Position numbers and translations under genes: made by a program
DNA from: Aldehydirespirator sp963667505
Lineage (GTDB): Bacteria; Actinomycetota; Acidimicrobiia; Acidimicrobiales; Aldehydirespiratoraceae
Length of the DNA stretch: 64,000 nucleotides
Reading direction: 5' to 3'
Assembly: GCA_963667505.2 (NCBI GenBank)
Contig: OY763490.2
Span: 2,852,001 to 2,916,000 of the forward strand
Notes under the pieces: generated by a model
What the model saw: only the letters and a program-made list of their open reading frames with translations
The model's database searches: none
What the model was told of the DNA's origin: nothing
Shown here: positions 7,627-16,596 of the stretch, one piece after another
Layout: every line of letters begins with the position of its first letter
Numbering within the stretch: the stretch's first letter is position 1

Positions 7627-8615
7627 TTCACCCAACGCTTCACCCCGGTCAGCGCAATAGCCACGATGAGGGTGATACCCACGAAGACCTGCGGCGCCCA
7701 GAGAGGCGCGCCGGACAATGAGAGCCCCGTGTTTCCGGTGCCGATCAGGTACACCGCAATCAGGGTGCCCCAGACGTTGAAGCGGCCGCCCCGAAGCTGG
7801 GTGGCACCGACGAACACCGCCGCGAAAGCCGGGAGCAAGAACGGTGGGCCGATGGTCGGCGACCCCACCGTGATCCGAGCAGTCAGGACCACGCCCGCCA
7901 GCCCAGAGATGAAGGCCGACAGGACGAGGCTCATGAAGCGAATCCGCTGCGTGTTGATGCCGCTCAGGCGCGCGGTTTCCAGACTGAAGCCGATGGCGTA
8001 GATGTGGCGTCCCGTCGCGGTGTGCTCGAGTAAGTACCAGAGGATCACCGCCACCACGAGCATGTACCAGACGGGCGCTGTGACGCCAAGGATCTTGTAT
8101 CGAGCAATCTCGGTGAAGTCACCGATCAGCCGCTCGGACGCGATGGTCCTGTTGCCGGAGATGAACAGTGACAACGCGCCGAGGAGCGAGCTGGTCGCCA
8201 GCGTCCCGATGAAGGGATCGATCTTGAAGACGACCACGACGACGGCGTTGACCAGCCCGATCGCCAGGCCGACCAGGAGCGCCACGATGACTGCGGTCGT
8301 GGGACTGACCGAGGTGTGGGCGAGCAGCTTGGCGGTGAGCACTGACGTGACGCCGAGGGTGGCGCCGATCGAGAGATCGAAGCAGCCGACCGACATCGGG
8401 ACCACCAACGCCAGGGCCACCAGTCCGGTGACGGCGCTTTGGTTGAGGATGTCGGTCACCGTGTCCGCTGTGCCGAACGTGTCCGGCTCGAGAAACCAGA
8501 AGATGGCGATAATGAGCGCCCAAACGTAGAAGGCACCGATGTTGTTGAAGGACCACCAACTCCACCGGTTTCTCGTCAGGTTTCCTGTCTGGGGCTTCAC
8601 GGCCGCCTCGTTCAC
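7623..8615 (-). CDS. CUT2/RbsC-type ABC transporter permease
   Basis: A 330-residue membrane protein with many hydrophobic segments and the family signature DLSIGA near residue 81. It is the membrane component of an importer of the ribose/autoinducer-2 type. GTG 8615 overlaps the stop of the ATPase gene as GTGA, and its own stop overlaps the P450 start as ATGA. The binding protein and ATPase are immediately upstream, so the importer is complete. The cargo is not necessarily a sugar given the attached P450 genes. Confidence 0.92.
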   Translation of the reverse strand: MNEAAVKPQTGNLTRNRWSWWSFNNIGAFYVWALIIAIFWFLEPDTFGTADTVTDILNQSAVTGLVALALVVPMSVGCFDLSIGATLGVTSVLTAKLLAHTSVSPTTAVIVALLVGLAIGLVNAVVVVVFKIDPFIGTLATSSLLGALSLFISGNRTIASERLIGDFTEIARYKILGVTAPVWYMLVVAVILWYLLEHTATGRHIYAIGFSLETARLSGINTQRIRFMSLVLSAFISGLAGVVLTARITVGSPTIGPPFLLPAFAAVFVGATQLRGGRFNVWGTLIAVYLIGTGNTGLSLSGAPLWAPQVFVGITLIVAIALTGVKRWVK

Positions 8616-10138
8616 GCCGCCTCCGCCTCGGTGACGTGGAGCTGACTGACGATCGCAGCTTCGGTGATGTCATCGCCGACGAGCTCGGCCTCGATCACGC
8701 CGCCGCCGAGGACCAGGACCCGGTCGCAGATCTCAGCCAGTTCAGCGGCGTCCGACGAGCAGACGACGAACGCCAGGCCCCCAGCGGCTTGATCCCGAAT
8801 GGTGGTGTAGATCTTCTCGCGGGCACCGATATCGACGCCGTTGGTCGGCTCGTCGAGGACGAGCACCTGGGGATCGGTACCCAGCCATTTGCCGAGTACC
8901 ACCTTCTGCTGGTTGCCACCGCTCAGCGTGCTGTACGCACGGTCGGGATCGGGAGGGACCAACTCGAGCTCGTCGATCCAGTGATTGACAAAGACGCGCT
9001 CGTCCCCCGGCCGGAGCCGGCCGCCGCGACGAAACGACCGCAGACGACCGAGCGTCATGTTCTCGCGCACGGTGAACTCCGAGATCGCGCCCTCGGTACG
9101 CCGATCTCGGGGAACCAGCCGGACACCAAGATCGGCCATGACGGTGGGCGTGCGCCGCTGCGCGCCCTCGCCGGCGACCTCGATGACTGCCTGCGGGTGG
9201 CGGGTCGCACCGATCAACGCATACGGACACTCTCCGATCCCGCTGCCCTGAAGGCCGGCAATCCCGAGAACTTCGCCACGCGCGACATCGAAGTCGATGC
9301 CCTCGAGCTGGCGCCCGGCAAGACCACGTACCCGCAGGGCCGGTGTGTCTTCAGACTCGGTTAGCTCGCTTCGCCGCCCGTGAAGCGTCCCTACATCGTG
9401 ACCGACCATGAGCCGCACCAACTCGTCGCGGTCGAGCGCCGACGTGTCACGGGTGGTGACGAGACGACCGCCCTTGAGGATGCTGACCCGATCGGCGATG
9501 TCGAACACCTCGTCGAGGTAGTGCGAGACGTACAGAACGGTTACGCCGCTGCGCTGGACCTCTCGCAGGATCTCGAACAGCCGGCTCACCTCGCGCTTGG
9601 TGAGCGCGACCGTCGGCTCGTCGAGCACGAGCGCGCCGCTCCCGGATTCGAGGCCTTCCAGCGCCCTGGTGATGGCCACCGCTGTGCGCTCGACCGCGTC
9701 GAGCTGGCCGACCGGTCGCATCACGTCCACCTCGACACCGAATCGGGCCAGCTGGGCGCGGACCTGGCTGGCCTGCGCCTTCCAGTTCACGTTCCCGGCT
9801 GTCGTCCGCGCGAAGCCGCTGACCAGGCCGAAGCTGTCGACGGCGTTGAGCTCGTCGATCAGCCCCAGGCCCTGGTGAACGAAGCGGAGTCCGAGGCGGT
9901 GAGCCGCAGCGCCGCGATCGGTGGTGATCTCGGTGCCGCCCACCCAGACCTCGCCGCCGCGGTCGGGCTGGTGGTAGCCAGCCAGGATCTTGATGAGCGT
10001 CGACTTCCCAGATCCGTTCTGACCGACGAGGGCGTGGATCTCGCCTGGCGCCAGCCGGAGCGACACGTCGGTCAGTGCCCGGGTGCCGGGAAAGGTCTTC
10101 GATAGGTTCTTGACCTCGACCGGTGAACGATCGTCCAT
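8612..10138 (-). CDS. CUT2-type ABC transporter ATPase (two fused nucleotide-binding domains)
   Basis: A 508-residue protein with tandem ABC domains as in RbsA. The first domain has Walker A GQNGSGKST (~40-48) and LDEPTVALT; its signature is degenerate. The second has a degenerate Walker A (GLQGSGIGE) but a good signature LSGGNQQK and LDEPTNGVD. This asymmetry is normal for the family. The start is ATG 10138, ten bases after the stop of the binding-protein gene; longer frames run through that gene and are shadows. Confidence 0.93.
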   Translation of the reverse strand: MDDRSPVEVKNLSKTFPGTRALTDVSLRLAPGEIHALVGQNGSGKSTLIKILAGYHQPDRGGEVWVGGTEITTDRGAAAHRLGLRFVHQGLGLIDELNAVDSFGLVSGFARTTAGNVNWKAQASQVRAQLARFGVEVDVMRPVGQLDAVERTAVAITRALEGLESGSGALVLDEPTVALTKREVSRLFEILREVQRSGVTVLYVSHYLDEVFDIADRVSILKGGRLVTTRDTSALDRDELVRLMVGHDVGTLHGRRSELTESEDTPALRVRGLAGRQLEGIDFDVARGEVLGIAGLQGSGIGECPYALIGATRHPQAVIEVAGEGAQRRTPTVMADLGVRLVPRDRRTEGAISEFTVRENMTLGRLRSFRRGGRLRPGDERVFVNHWIDELELVPPDPDRAYSTLSGGNQQKVVLGKWLGTDPQVLVLDEPTNGVDIGAREKIYTTIRDQAAGGLAFVVCSSDAAELAEICDRVLVLGGGVIEAELVGDDITEAAIVSQLHVTEAEAA

Positions 10139-10148
10139 TACCAGCGGA

Positions 10149-11399
10149 TCAGCCGACACCCCAGAGGGCGAGGTACTGCTCTTTGTAGTCTTGGACGAGG
10201 GGCCATTCGTCTTCGGGAGCCCCGCCCCAGTTGTCGACGTTGTCGGAGCTGTACATGAAGTACGGGTAAGCGGCATCTTGTGGATGGTCGACGGACTCGC
10301 CGGCGAAATGACGGGCAAAGATGTCGATTACCCGCCACTGTGACTCGAACTTGGGGAACGAGATCGCGGCCTGCTCGTAGTTCCCGGCCGCGATGTTCAC
10401 CCGGTTGCCCGGCCCCGGGTTGGCGCCGATCAGGCGAACCTCGTCGGTACCGATGCCGGCATCAGCCAGCGCACCAGGCACACCGATCGCCAGATCGCTG
10501 AACGCCAACGCCACGTAGTTCGTGTCCGAGTTCGCACGCAGATAGCTGACGATCTGGCCCGGCAGGTTCGTGCCGATGTCCTCCGCTGGCACATCGATCC
10601 TCTCGAACGTGCAGTTCGGGCAGTTCTCGACGATCGTCTCCTCGAACCCGAGTGACACGAAATGCACGGTCTCCACCGCACCGAAGTCGTAGTACACGAT
10701 GTTCGCGTTGCCGCCACTGTCGGCGATCACCCAGTTCGCGTTGTGCGTCCCAGAGATGAACTGCGGCGTGTGGTCATAGATGTTGGCCAACACAAGATCG
10801 GTGTCTTGGACCCCCTCAGGCGCAGTCGACTGGAACACCATCGGAATACCCGCATCACGAAGGCACTCAAGCTCCTCGGTCACCACCGCCGACGGGATCC
10901 CCAGGCTGAACACTGCGTCGGGCGCGTCGGCGCACACCTGGGCGAACGCCGCCTTGAACTCCTCAGGCGTCGTACCACCCGACACCGACTCAGCCGTCCA
11001 GCCAAGCTCAGCCGCGGCCTCCTGCAAGAACGTGATCAGCTCGATCGCCGACGGCACATTGATCGGAATGACGACGATCCTCAACCCCGTCGGAATGTCA
11101 CCCTCGATCGGCTCCGTCAGCCCAATCGAGGTTGGCAACACACGCAACTCATCCGACACCGCCTGCGCCGCCGCAACACCAGCCGCGGCCGCGTCGTCGG
11201 CCGGTTCCGTTTCCTCGGTGGTTTCTTGAGGCTCCGTTTCCTCGGTGGTTTCTTGAGGTTCCGTTTCCTCGGTGGTTTGAGATTCCGTTTCCTCGGGGGT
11301 TTCGTCGACGGCTGCATCGTCATCGTCACCACACGCGGCTGCAACCAGTGCAAACGCGAAGATGACGCCCAAAAGGCGGAGCAATGTCTTGGATTTCAT
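10149..11399 (-). CDS. CUT2-type substrate-binding lipoprotein
   Basis: A 416-residue exported binding protein. Residues 1-23 form a lipoprotein signal peptide ending in LVAAAC (Cys23). An acidic low-complexity linker (~24-65) is built from TEETEPQET repeats that are also visible as ~30-bp DNA repeats near 11208-11300. A periplasmic-binding-protein-type domain follows. I chose ATG 11399; a perfect 39-bp tandem duplication places a second ATG in frame at 11438 with the same GGGAGG upstream, which would add 13 residues. It is the first gene of the importer/P450 operon and should set substrate specificity. Confidence 0.92.
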   Translation of the reverse strand: MKSKTLLRLLGVIFAFALVAAACGDDDDAAVDETPEETESQTTEETEPQETTEETEPQETTEETEPADDAAAAGVAAAQAVSDELRVLPTSIGLTEPIEGDIPTGLRIVVIPINVPSAIELITFLQEAAAELGWTAESVSGGTTPEEFKAAFAQVCADAPDAVFSLGIPSAVVTEELECLRDAGIPMVFQSTAPEGVQDTDLVLANIYDHTPQFISGTHNANWVIADSGGNANIVYYDFGAVETVHFVSLGFEETIVENCPNCTFERIDVPAEDIGTNLPGQIVSYLRANSDTNYVALAFSDLAIGVPGALADAGIGTDEVRLIGANPGPGNRVNIAAGNYEQAAISFPKFESQWRVIDIFARHFAGESVDHPQDAAYPYFMYSSDNVDNWGGAPEDEWPLVQDYKEQYLALWGVG

Positions 11400-11461
11400 G
11401 ATGCCCTCCCAGGCTATCGGAAATGTCTTGGATTTCATGATGCCCTCCCAGGCTATCGGAG
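11384..11461. repeat. 39-bp perfect tandem duplication of RBS and start codon
   Basis: The unit beginning AATGTCTTGGATTTCATGAT occurs twice back to back. It contains the first codons, the start ATG and the Shine-Dalgarno of the binding-protein gene. The offset is 39 bp, so both ATGs are in frame. Confidence 0.9.
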
Positions 11462-11512
11462 TGGGCGGCGGGCCCCATCGCAGGTGCGAGATTCGAGGGA
11501 GACCGTCGAGCG

Positions 11513-11950
11513 TCAGCCGTTGGCCATCTCCCAGTTACTGTAGTCCGGGTCGAGCAGGCCGGCGGCGTCGCGGCGACGGAACTTCCATCCGTCGGCGGTA
11601 CGTGCGTAGGTGTCGGCGTAGTAGCCGTGAGCTCCGAAGCCGCCACCGGACGTGGTGACGCCCTTCGCCAGGTAGTAGACCGTGCCGGTCGCGGTGTCGC
11701 CGTCGACGTCGATGATGTGATTCGTCGCCGCGTGGTACAGGTGCGTCGAAACATCGAACAGGCCCTGGAAGAAGGCACGGATCTCGTCGCGATTGTTCAT
11801 GAAGTTCTCGGGTGGGTGGCCCGGTCCAGGGTCGAACACCGCCTCAGGCAGGAACAGGTCCATCAGGGCGTCAAGCTGAAACGTGTCGACGGCGATCGCG
11901 TACTCGTACGTGAGCCGCTCGATCGCCTTCAGGTCTTCGAGTTCTGACAC
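11513..11950 (-). CDS. SnoaL/NTF2-like protein, copy 1
   Basis: A 145-residue SnoaL-like (NTF2 fold) protein starting SELEDLKAIERLTYEYA, with the conserved HIIDVDGDTATGTVYY and a C-terminal TADGWKFRRR. The fold hosts isomerases, cyclases and dehydratase-like subunits; the reaction is not predictable. GTG 11950 was chosen for GGGGAG ~7 nt upstream. It is divergent from an SDR at 12226. A paralogue with the same layout lies at 13099-13530. Confidence 0.85.
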   Translation of the reverse strand: MSELEDLKAIERLTYEYAIAVDTFQLDALMDLFLPEAVFDPGPGHPPENFMNNRDEIRAFFQGLFDVSTHLYHAATNHIIDVDGDTATGTVYYLAKGVTTSGGGFGAHGYYADTYARTADGWKFRRRDAAGLLDPDYSNWEMANG

Positions 11951-12225
11951 CGGCTGCTCCCCCTCTGGTCTCCGTCGAGCCATACGTCGGACGTTTCGGC
12001 ACCTTATAGCCGGATGTTCACCCCGTCAAGGAGTTGGGGCTCCGCGACGAGCGGGGTGCGAGCATGCAGGGAGGATCCACGGGGTGGCTGCTGGGCCTGG
12101 CACGGCCCGGCAGGGCCGGGTTCGGAGGGCGTGCGACGCGAGCAGACGCACGGGTCGAGCCGGACCCGTCGGCTGTGTGGTACAGGTACTACGTTGGCGC
12201 GTGTCGGCGGCGAGAGGAGTCGAGA

Positions 12226-13032
12226 GTGGCCGGACGCCTCGAAGGCAAGGTAGCCGCAATCACCGGAGGGGCCAGTGGCTTCGGCGAAACGACGGGACGC
12301 CTCTTCGTCGCCGAGGGCGCGCAAGTCGTGCTGGCCGACATTCAACGGGAGCGGGGCGAGGGAGTCGCGGAGTCGATCGGCTCGGCCGCCAGATTCGTGA
12401 GCTGCGACGTGACCAGCGAGGCTGACGTCTCGAACCTGGTCGATACCGCAGTCCGCGAGTTCGGTCACCTCGACGTGATGTTCAACAACGCGGGCATCGT
12501 CGGCGTTTTCGGGCCGTTGGCGGCCACTCCGGCCGACGAGTGGAAGGCCACCATCGACGTGCTGCTCAACGGGGTCTTCTACGGGATGAAGCATGCGGCT
12601 CGCGTGATGGTCCCGAGGGAGTCAGGCTCGATCATCAGCACCGTGAGTACAGCCGGGGTGGTCGGCGGTCTCGGTCCCCACGCGTACACCGCGGCCAAGC
12701 ATGCGATCGTCGGTCTCACGAAGAACGCCGCCGCCGAGCTGTGTCGTCACGGCATCAGGGCGAACTGCATCGCGCCTCATGCAATGGCGACGCCTTTGAC
12801 TGCGGAGGCCTTCGTTGGCGATCGGGACGACATAGACGGGGTGATGCCCATTCTCGAGGAGATGTCCCCGCTCAAGGGGCGAGCCGGACTCGCGACAGAC
12901 GTCGCGAACGCAGCGCTCTGGTTGGGCAGCGACGAGTCCGGCTACACGAACGGGCTGTGCCTCACAACCGATGCAGGGTTCACGACCGGTTCGAGGAATG
13001 AGGCCCCAGGCTGGGTGGACGGCACGCCCTGA
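12226..13032 (+). CDS. Short-chain dehydrogenase/reductase, copy 1 (intact)
   Basis: A 268-residue classical SDR: TGGASGFGE cofactor loop (~14-22), NNAG, a STVSTAG segment and the YTAAK catalytic motif. GTG 12226 has AGGAG six bases upstream; longer readings lack an RBS. Its first ~67 residues are nearly the same as the truncated ORF at 13720, showing duplication of the SnoaL/SDR module. Confidence 0.9.
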   Translation: MAGRLEGKVAAITGGASGFGETTGRLFVAEGAQVVLADIQRERGEGVAESIGSAARFVSCDVTSEADVSNLVDTAVREFGHLDVMFNNAGIVGVFGPLAATPADEWKATIDVLLNGVFYGMKHAARVMVPRESGSIISTVSTAGVVGGLGPHAYTAAKHAIVGLTKNAAAELCRHGIRANCIAPHAMATPLTAEAFVGDRDDIDGVMPILEEMSPLKGRAGLATDVANAALWLGSDESGYTNGLCLTTDAGFTTGSRNEAPGWVDGTP

Positions 13033-13098
13033 TCCGCCGTTTCATGCAGGTCATGGGCGACGATGGGGCGACCTCACGAAGGGCGCCTGACCCGCGAG

Positions 13099-13530
13099 CT
13101 AGCCCTCGGCCTGGTCCCAGTCGCTGTAGTCGGGATCGAGCAGGGCAGCGGCCTCGCGGCGCAGGAACTTCCAGCCGTCCGCGGTCCGGACGTAGGTGTC
13201 GCCGTAGTACCCGTTGGCGCCGAAGGACGCTCCGTCGGCGGTGACGCCGGACGCGGCGTAGTAGACGGTTCCAGCGGCCGTGTCGCCGTCCACGTCGATG
13301 ATGTGGTTGGACGTCAGGTGGTAGAGGTTGCGAGATCCCTCGAAGGTCGCCTTGAAGAACGCCTCGATCTCGTCGCGGTCGTTCATGACCGGCACGCCGC
13401 CCGGTCCTGGATCGAAGACGGCCTCGGGAACGAACAGGTCGACCAGCTTGTCGAGCTGCATCGTGTCCACCGCCATGGCGTACTCGTAGGTGAGCCGGCG
13501 AATGGCCTCAAGATCTTCGAACTCGGACAC
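13099..13530 (-). CDS. SnoaL/NTF2-like protein, copy 2
   Basis: A 143-residue paralogue of the 11513-11950 product, collinear over its length (NHIIDVDGDTAAGTVYY, TADGWKFLRREAAALLDPDY). GTG 13530 has GGAGG upstream. It is divergent from a truncated SDR at 13720, which mirrors the first copy of the module. Confidence 0.85.
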   Translation of the reverse strand: MSEFEDLEAIRRLTYEYAMAVDTMQLDKLVDLFVPEAVFDPGPGGVPVMNDRDEIEAFFKATFEGSRNLYHLTSNHIIDVDGDTAAGTVYYAASGVTADGASFGANGYYGDTYVRTADGWKFLRREAAALLDPDYSDWDQAEG

Positions 13531-13566
13531 GAGCGGTCCTCCTTCACATGGTAGGGATTGGAGCTA

Positions 13567-13577
13567 TTGTCGGACAA
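13567..13577. promoter_or_regulatory. TTGTC-G-GACAA inverted repeat (candidate operator)
   Basis: A perfect 5-1-5 inverted repeat lies 37-47 bp upstream of the SnoaL-like start at 13530 and within the divergent region before the truncated SDR. It may be a regulator site. The assignment rests on symmetry and position only. Confidence 0.3.
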
Positions 13578-13719
13578 ATATCGACCGGTGCCGTGCAGCA
13601 CGGTATAGACCGAGGACAGAAGCGTCAAGCGCTGCGCCCGTTACGTTTGTGCACTCGCTGGAGGCCGTGCAATCATTCCTAAGTCCGATCAAGAATGCGA
13701 GCAGGGAGGACGGCCAGCG

Positions 13720-13968
13720 ATGACGGGACGGCTCGAAGGGAAGGTCGCGGCCACAACCGGTGGGGCGAGCGGCTTCGGGGAGACGGCCGGGCGGCTCTTC
13801 GTGGCCGAGGGCGCCAGGGTCGTGCTGGGCGACATCCAGCGTGAGCGGGGCGAGGCGGTGGCCGCGTCGATCGGTCCGGAGGCGAGGTTCGTGCCCTGCG
13901 ACGTCACCGTCGAGGACGACGTGGCGCCCGGCCGGAGGCCCCGGGCCACGCGGAGAGGGCACCTATGA
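13720..13968 (+). pseudogene. 3'-truncated SDR fragment, copy 2
   Basis: The 82-codon ORF begins with the cofactor half of an SDR (TGGASGFGE, then GDIQRERGEAV) and is close to the first ~67 residues of the SDR at 12226. It then switches to unrelated sequence (GRRPRATRRGHL) and stops. The NNAG and catalytic YxxxK regions are missing. It is a remnant left when the module duplicated or when DNA carrying the next SDR joined here. A folded active enzyme is not expected. Confidence 0.85.
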
Positions 13969-14059
13969 TGCGCGAGGCCGGCCGCACCGGCCTGTAGCGA
14001 TCCAACGGCCGTGATCGCCTCTGAACCCAGTCTCCAACAACACAATCAAGGAGGAGTCC

Positions 14060-14839
14060 ATGAGACTCGAAGGCAAAGTCGCCGCCGTCACCGGGGGCAC
14101 GCGCGGGATCGGGCGGGCCATCGCAGGCGCGATCATCGACGAAGGCGGGAAGGTCGCGGTCTGCAGCCGCTCTGAGGAGAAGGGCGCGCAGGCGCTGGCG
14201 GAGATGGACGCGGGCGACCGGGCCATCTTCGTGCAGGGCGACATCCAGCAGCAGGAGACGGTGAACCGCCTGGTCGACACCACCGTCGAGACCTTCGGCA
14301 CCATCGACATCATGGTGAACAACGCGGGAGGGTCATCGGGCTTCGCCCCGGTGGCCCAGTTGGAGGACGCGGCTTGGGAGGAGTGCCTCAACTGGTGCCT
14401 CAACCCGACGTTCTGGGGCACCCGGCGGGCCCTGCAGACCATGGAGAAGAACGGCTGGGGCCGCATCATCAACATCTCGTCGGTGGAGGGCCGCCAGGCC
14501 GACAAGGCGGCCATCTCGCACTACATCACCAACAAGCACGCCATCATCGGACTCACCCGGGCGGTCGCCTTCGAGTACGGCCCGGCCGGCATCACCTGCA
14601 ACGTCCTGTGCCCCGGCGCCATCGAGACCGACATCATGAAGACGGCCGGACCCCAGGCGGCAGAGGCCATGGGCATCACCTACGAAGAGTTCCTCGACAC
14701 CTACGCGCAGTTGGCCTCGATCAAGCGCCTGAACACCGTCGATGAGGTCGCGGCCATGGCGATACACGTGTGCACCGACATCGGGGGCGGGATCAACGGC
14801 GCCGTCCTCGACCTCCACGGAGGCAGCCTCCTGGCCTGA
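14060..14839 (+). CDS. Short-chain dehydrogenase/reductase
   Basis: A 259-residue classical SDR: TGGTRGIG cofactor loop (~11-18), NNAGG, INISS, and catalytic YITNK. ATG 14060 has AGGAGG upstream. It is not especially close to the two SDR copies before it, so it is not part of that duplication. It precedes the PEP-utilising-domain protein by 29 bp on the same strand and may be co-transcribed with it. Confidence 0.92.
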   Translation: MRLEGKVAAVTGGTRGIGRAIAGAIIDEGGKVAVCSRSEEKGAQALAEMDAGDRAIFVQGDIQQQETVNRLVDTTVETFGTIDIMVNNAGGSSGFAPVAQLEDAAWEECLNWCLNPTFWGTRRALQTMEKNGWGRIINISSVEGRQADKAAISHYITNKHAIIGLTRAVAFEYGPAGITCNVLCPGAIETDIMKTAGPQAAEAMGITYEEFLDTYAQLASIKRLNTVDEVAAMAIHVCTDIGGGINGAVLDLHGGSLLA

Positions 14840-14868
14840 GCCGCGCACCGAGTCACAAGGGAGGCCCG

Positions 14869-16587
14869 ATGCTTGTTGACCGCTGGATCATCGACCGCGT
14901 TCCGACCGAGAGGTTCCCCGACTACACCAGGGCCAACGCGGGCGAGGTGCTGGCCGACCCGGTCACTCCTCTGGGCTGGACGTTCTGCTGGGAGTCCGGA
15001 GTGGTGCTGGGCTGCCGCGAGGGGTTCGCGACCTTCGGGGTGTTCGACGCCGACGAGTACGGCGATCCGCCGGAGTGCTTCGGACTCTTCGGCGGGTACT
15101 TCTACAACTCGCTGACCCAGGCTCGGCTGCTGGGCGTGCGGATGCCCGGCGCCTCCCCGGAGCAGATCGACGAGGCCTACTTCGACGAGCATCCCGACGT
15201 GCCCCCATACGTCCCGAAGCCGTGGCACGAGAGCGAGCGCCATGCCCAGAAGCTCACCGAGACTGCGGGGTACGTGCTGTCGACCGACAAGCACCAGCCG
15301 GTGCTCGACCAGCAGGCCATCGCCAAGCGCATTCGTGACGAGCGCCCGGACCTGAGCACGGCGTCGAACGAGGAGCTGATCGCCCGGGCTCGGTCGCTGC
15401 AGCCCCAGATGGTGGACAATTTCAAGCATCACGTCACGTCTTCGTTGGGGGCTTCGTTCGGGCCGGGGACCATTGCCGCGGTGACCGCCGACCTCGGGCG
15501 GCCCGACGACGGCCTGAGGCTCATCACCGGGATCGGCGACGTCGACTCGGCCGACATCGCCCGCGAGCTGTGGGTGCTGTCGCGAATGATCCGGGCCAGC
15601 GACCAGCTGACCGCGGAGTTCGACGCCGGGCTGGACGGCCTGGGCGAGCGGCTGGCCGGCACGGACTTCGCCGACGCCTTCGCGGCGTTCCTGTACAACC
15701 ACGGCTCCCGGGGACCCAACGAGTGGGACCCGGGCGCGGAGAGCTACGAGACGAACCCCGGCCTCGCCTACGCCCAGCTCGACGTGCTGCGGAGGCAGTC
15801 CGACGACGCTGATCCGGTCGCGGCCCTGGAGCGCAAGGCGGCCGAGCGGGCCGACATCGCGGCCGAGATCGAGGAGCTCCTGGCCGACGACGAGGAGACT
15901 CTGGGGTCGTTCCGGGCCGGCATGAAGTCGTCGGGGATCTTCCTGGCCGCACGCGAGCGCTCGAAGTGCACCAACATCCGGGTGATCCACGAGGCCCGGA
16001 TGTGCTTCGACGAGCTGGGCCGGCGGATGGCGGAGGTGGGCCACATCGAGTCGCCGGGCCAGATCTACATGCTGCTGGAGGCTGAACTGGACGAGTTCCT
16101 GTCCGATCCGGGCTCCTTCGGCCCGGCCCTGGCTCGACGCGAGGCCGAGCACCAGAGCCTCTACGACCTGGAGCCGCCCTACATCATCACCCACCAGGCG
16201 CCGCCGATCAGCGAGTGGCCCAGGAAGGCTGAGGCGGTCCTGGCCGCGGCGGACGCGGGCTCGGTGCTGACCGGCGTGGCCTGCTCACCCGGCACTGCCA
16301 CCGGCGTCGCACGCGTGATCCTCGACCCTCACGACCCCTCGGCTCTGGGACCGGGCGAGATCATGGTCACCGTCCAGACCGATCCGTCGTGGACCCCGCT
16401 GTTCCTGGCCGCCGGCGCGGTGGTGACCAACGTGGGGGCCCCGGCCAGCCATGCGTCGATCGTGAGCCGCGAGCTCGGGATTCCGTGCGTGGCGTCGGTG
16501 CCGGACGCGACGCTCGTGGTTCCGGACGGCGCCACCGTCACCGTCGACGGCACGGCCGGCACCGTCACCATCGACGCCCTGCCGTAG
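14869..16587 (+). CDS. PEP-utilising-enzyme-like protein with phospho-His mobile domain, no ATP domain
   Basis: A 572-residue protein. The N-terminal ~110 residues (DPVTPLGWTF, FYNSLTQARLLGVRMPGASP) match the central substrate-side region of rifampin-phosphotransferase/PEP-synthase-like proteins. The C-terminal ~90 residues are the swivelling phospho-His domain (APASHASIVSRELGIPCV, the His of SHAS being the phosphoacceptor). The ATP-grasp half is absent. ATG 14869 has AAGGGAGG upstream. A PPDK-like gene carrying an ATP domain lies tail to tail nine bases away. In phenylphosphate synthase these halves are separate subunits, so the two could cooperate; that is inference. Confidence 0.8.
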   Translation: MLVDRWIIDRVPTERFPDYTRANAGEVLADPVTPLGWTFCWESGVVLGCREGFATFGVFDADEYGDPPECFGLFGGYFYNSLTQARLLGVRMPGASPEQIDEAYFDEHPDVPPYVPKPWHESERHAQKLTETAGYVLSTDKHQPVLDQQAIAKRIRDERPDLSTASNEELIARARSLQPQMVDNFKHHVTSSLGASFGPGTIAAVTADLGRPDDGLRLITGIGDVDSADIARELWVLSRMIRASDQLTAEFDAGLDGLGERLAGTDFADAFAAFLYNHGSRGPNEWDPGAESYETNPGLAYAQLDVLRRQSDDADPVAALERKAAERADIAAEIEELLADDEETLGSFRAGMKSSGIFLAARERSKCTNIRVIHEARMCFDELGRRMAEVGHIESPGQIYMLLEAELDEFLSDPGSFGPALARREAEHQSLYDLEPPYIITHQAPPISEWPRKAEAVLAAADAGSVLTGVACSPGTATGVARVILDPHDPSALGPGEIMVTVQTDPSWTPLFLAAGAVVTNVGAPASHASIVSRELGIPCVASVPDATLVVPDGATVTVDGTAGTVTIDALP

Positions 16588-16596
16588 AGGACGGGA

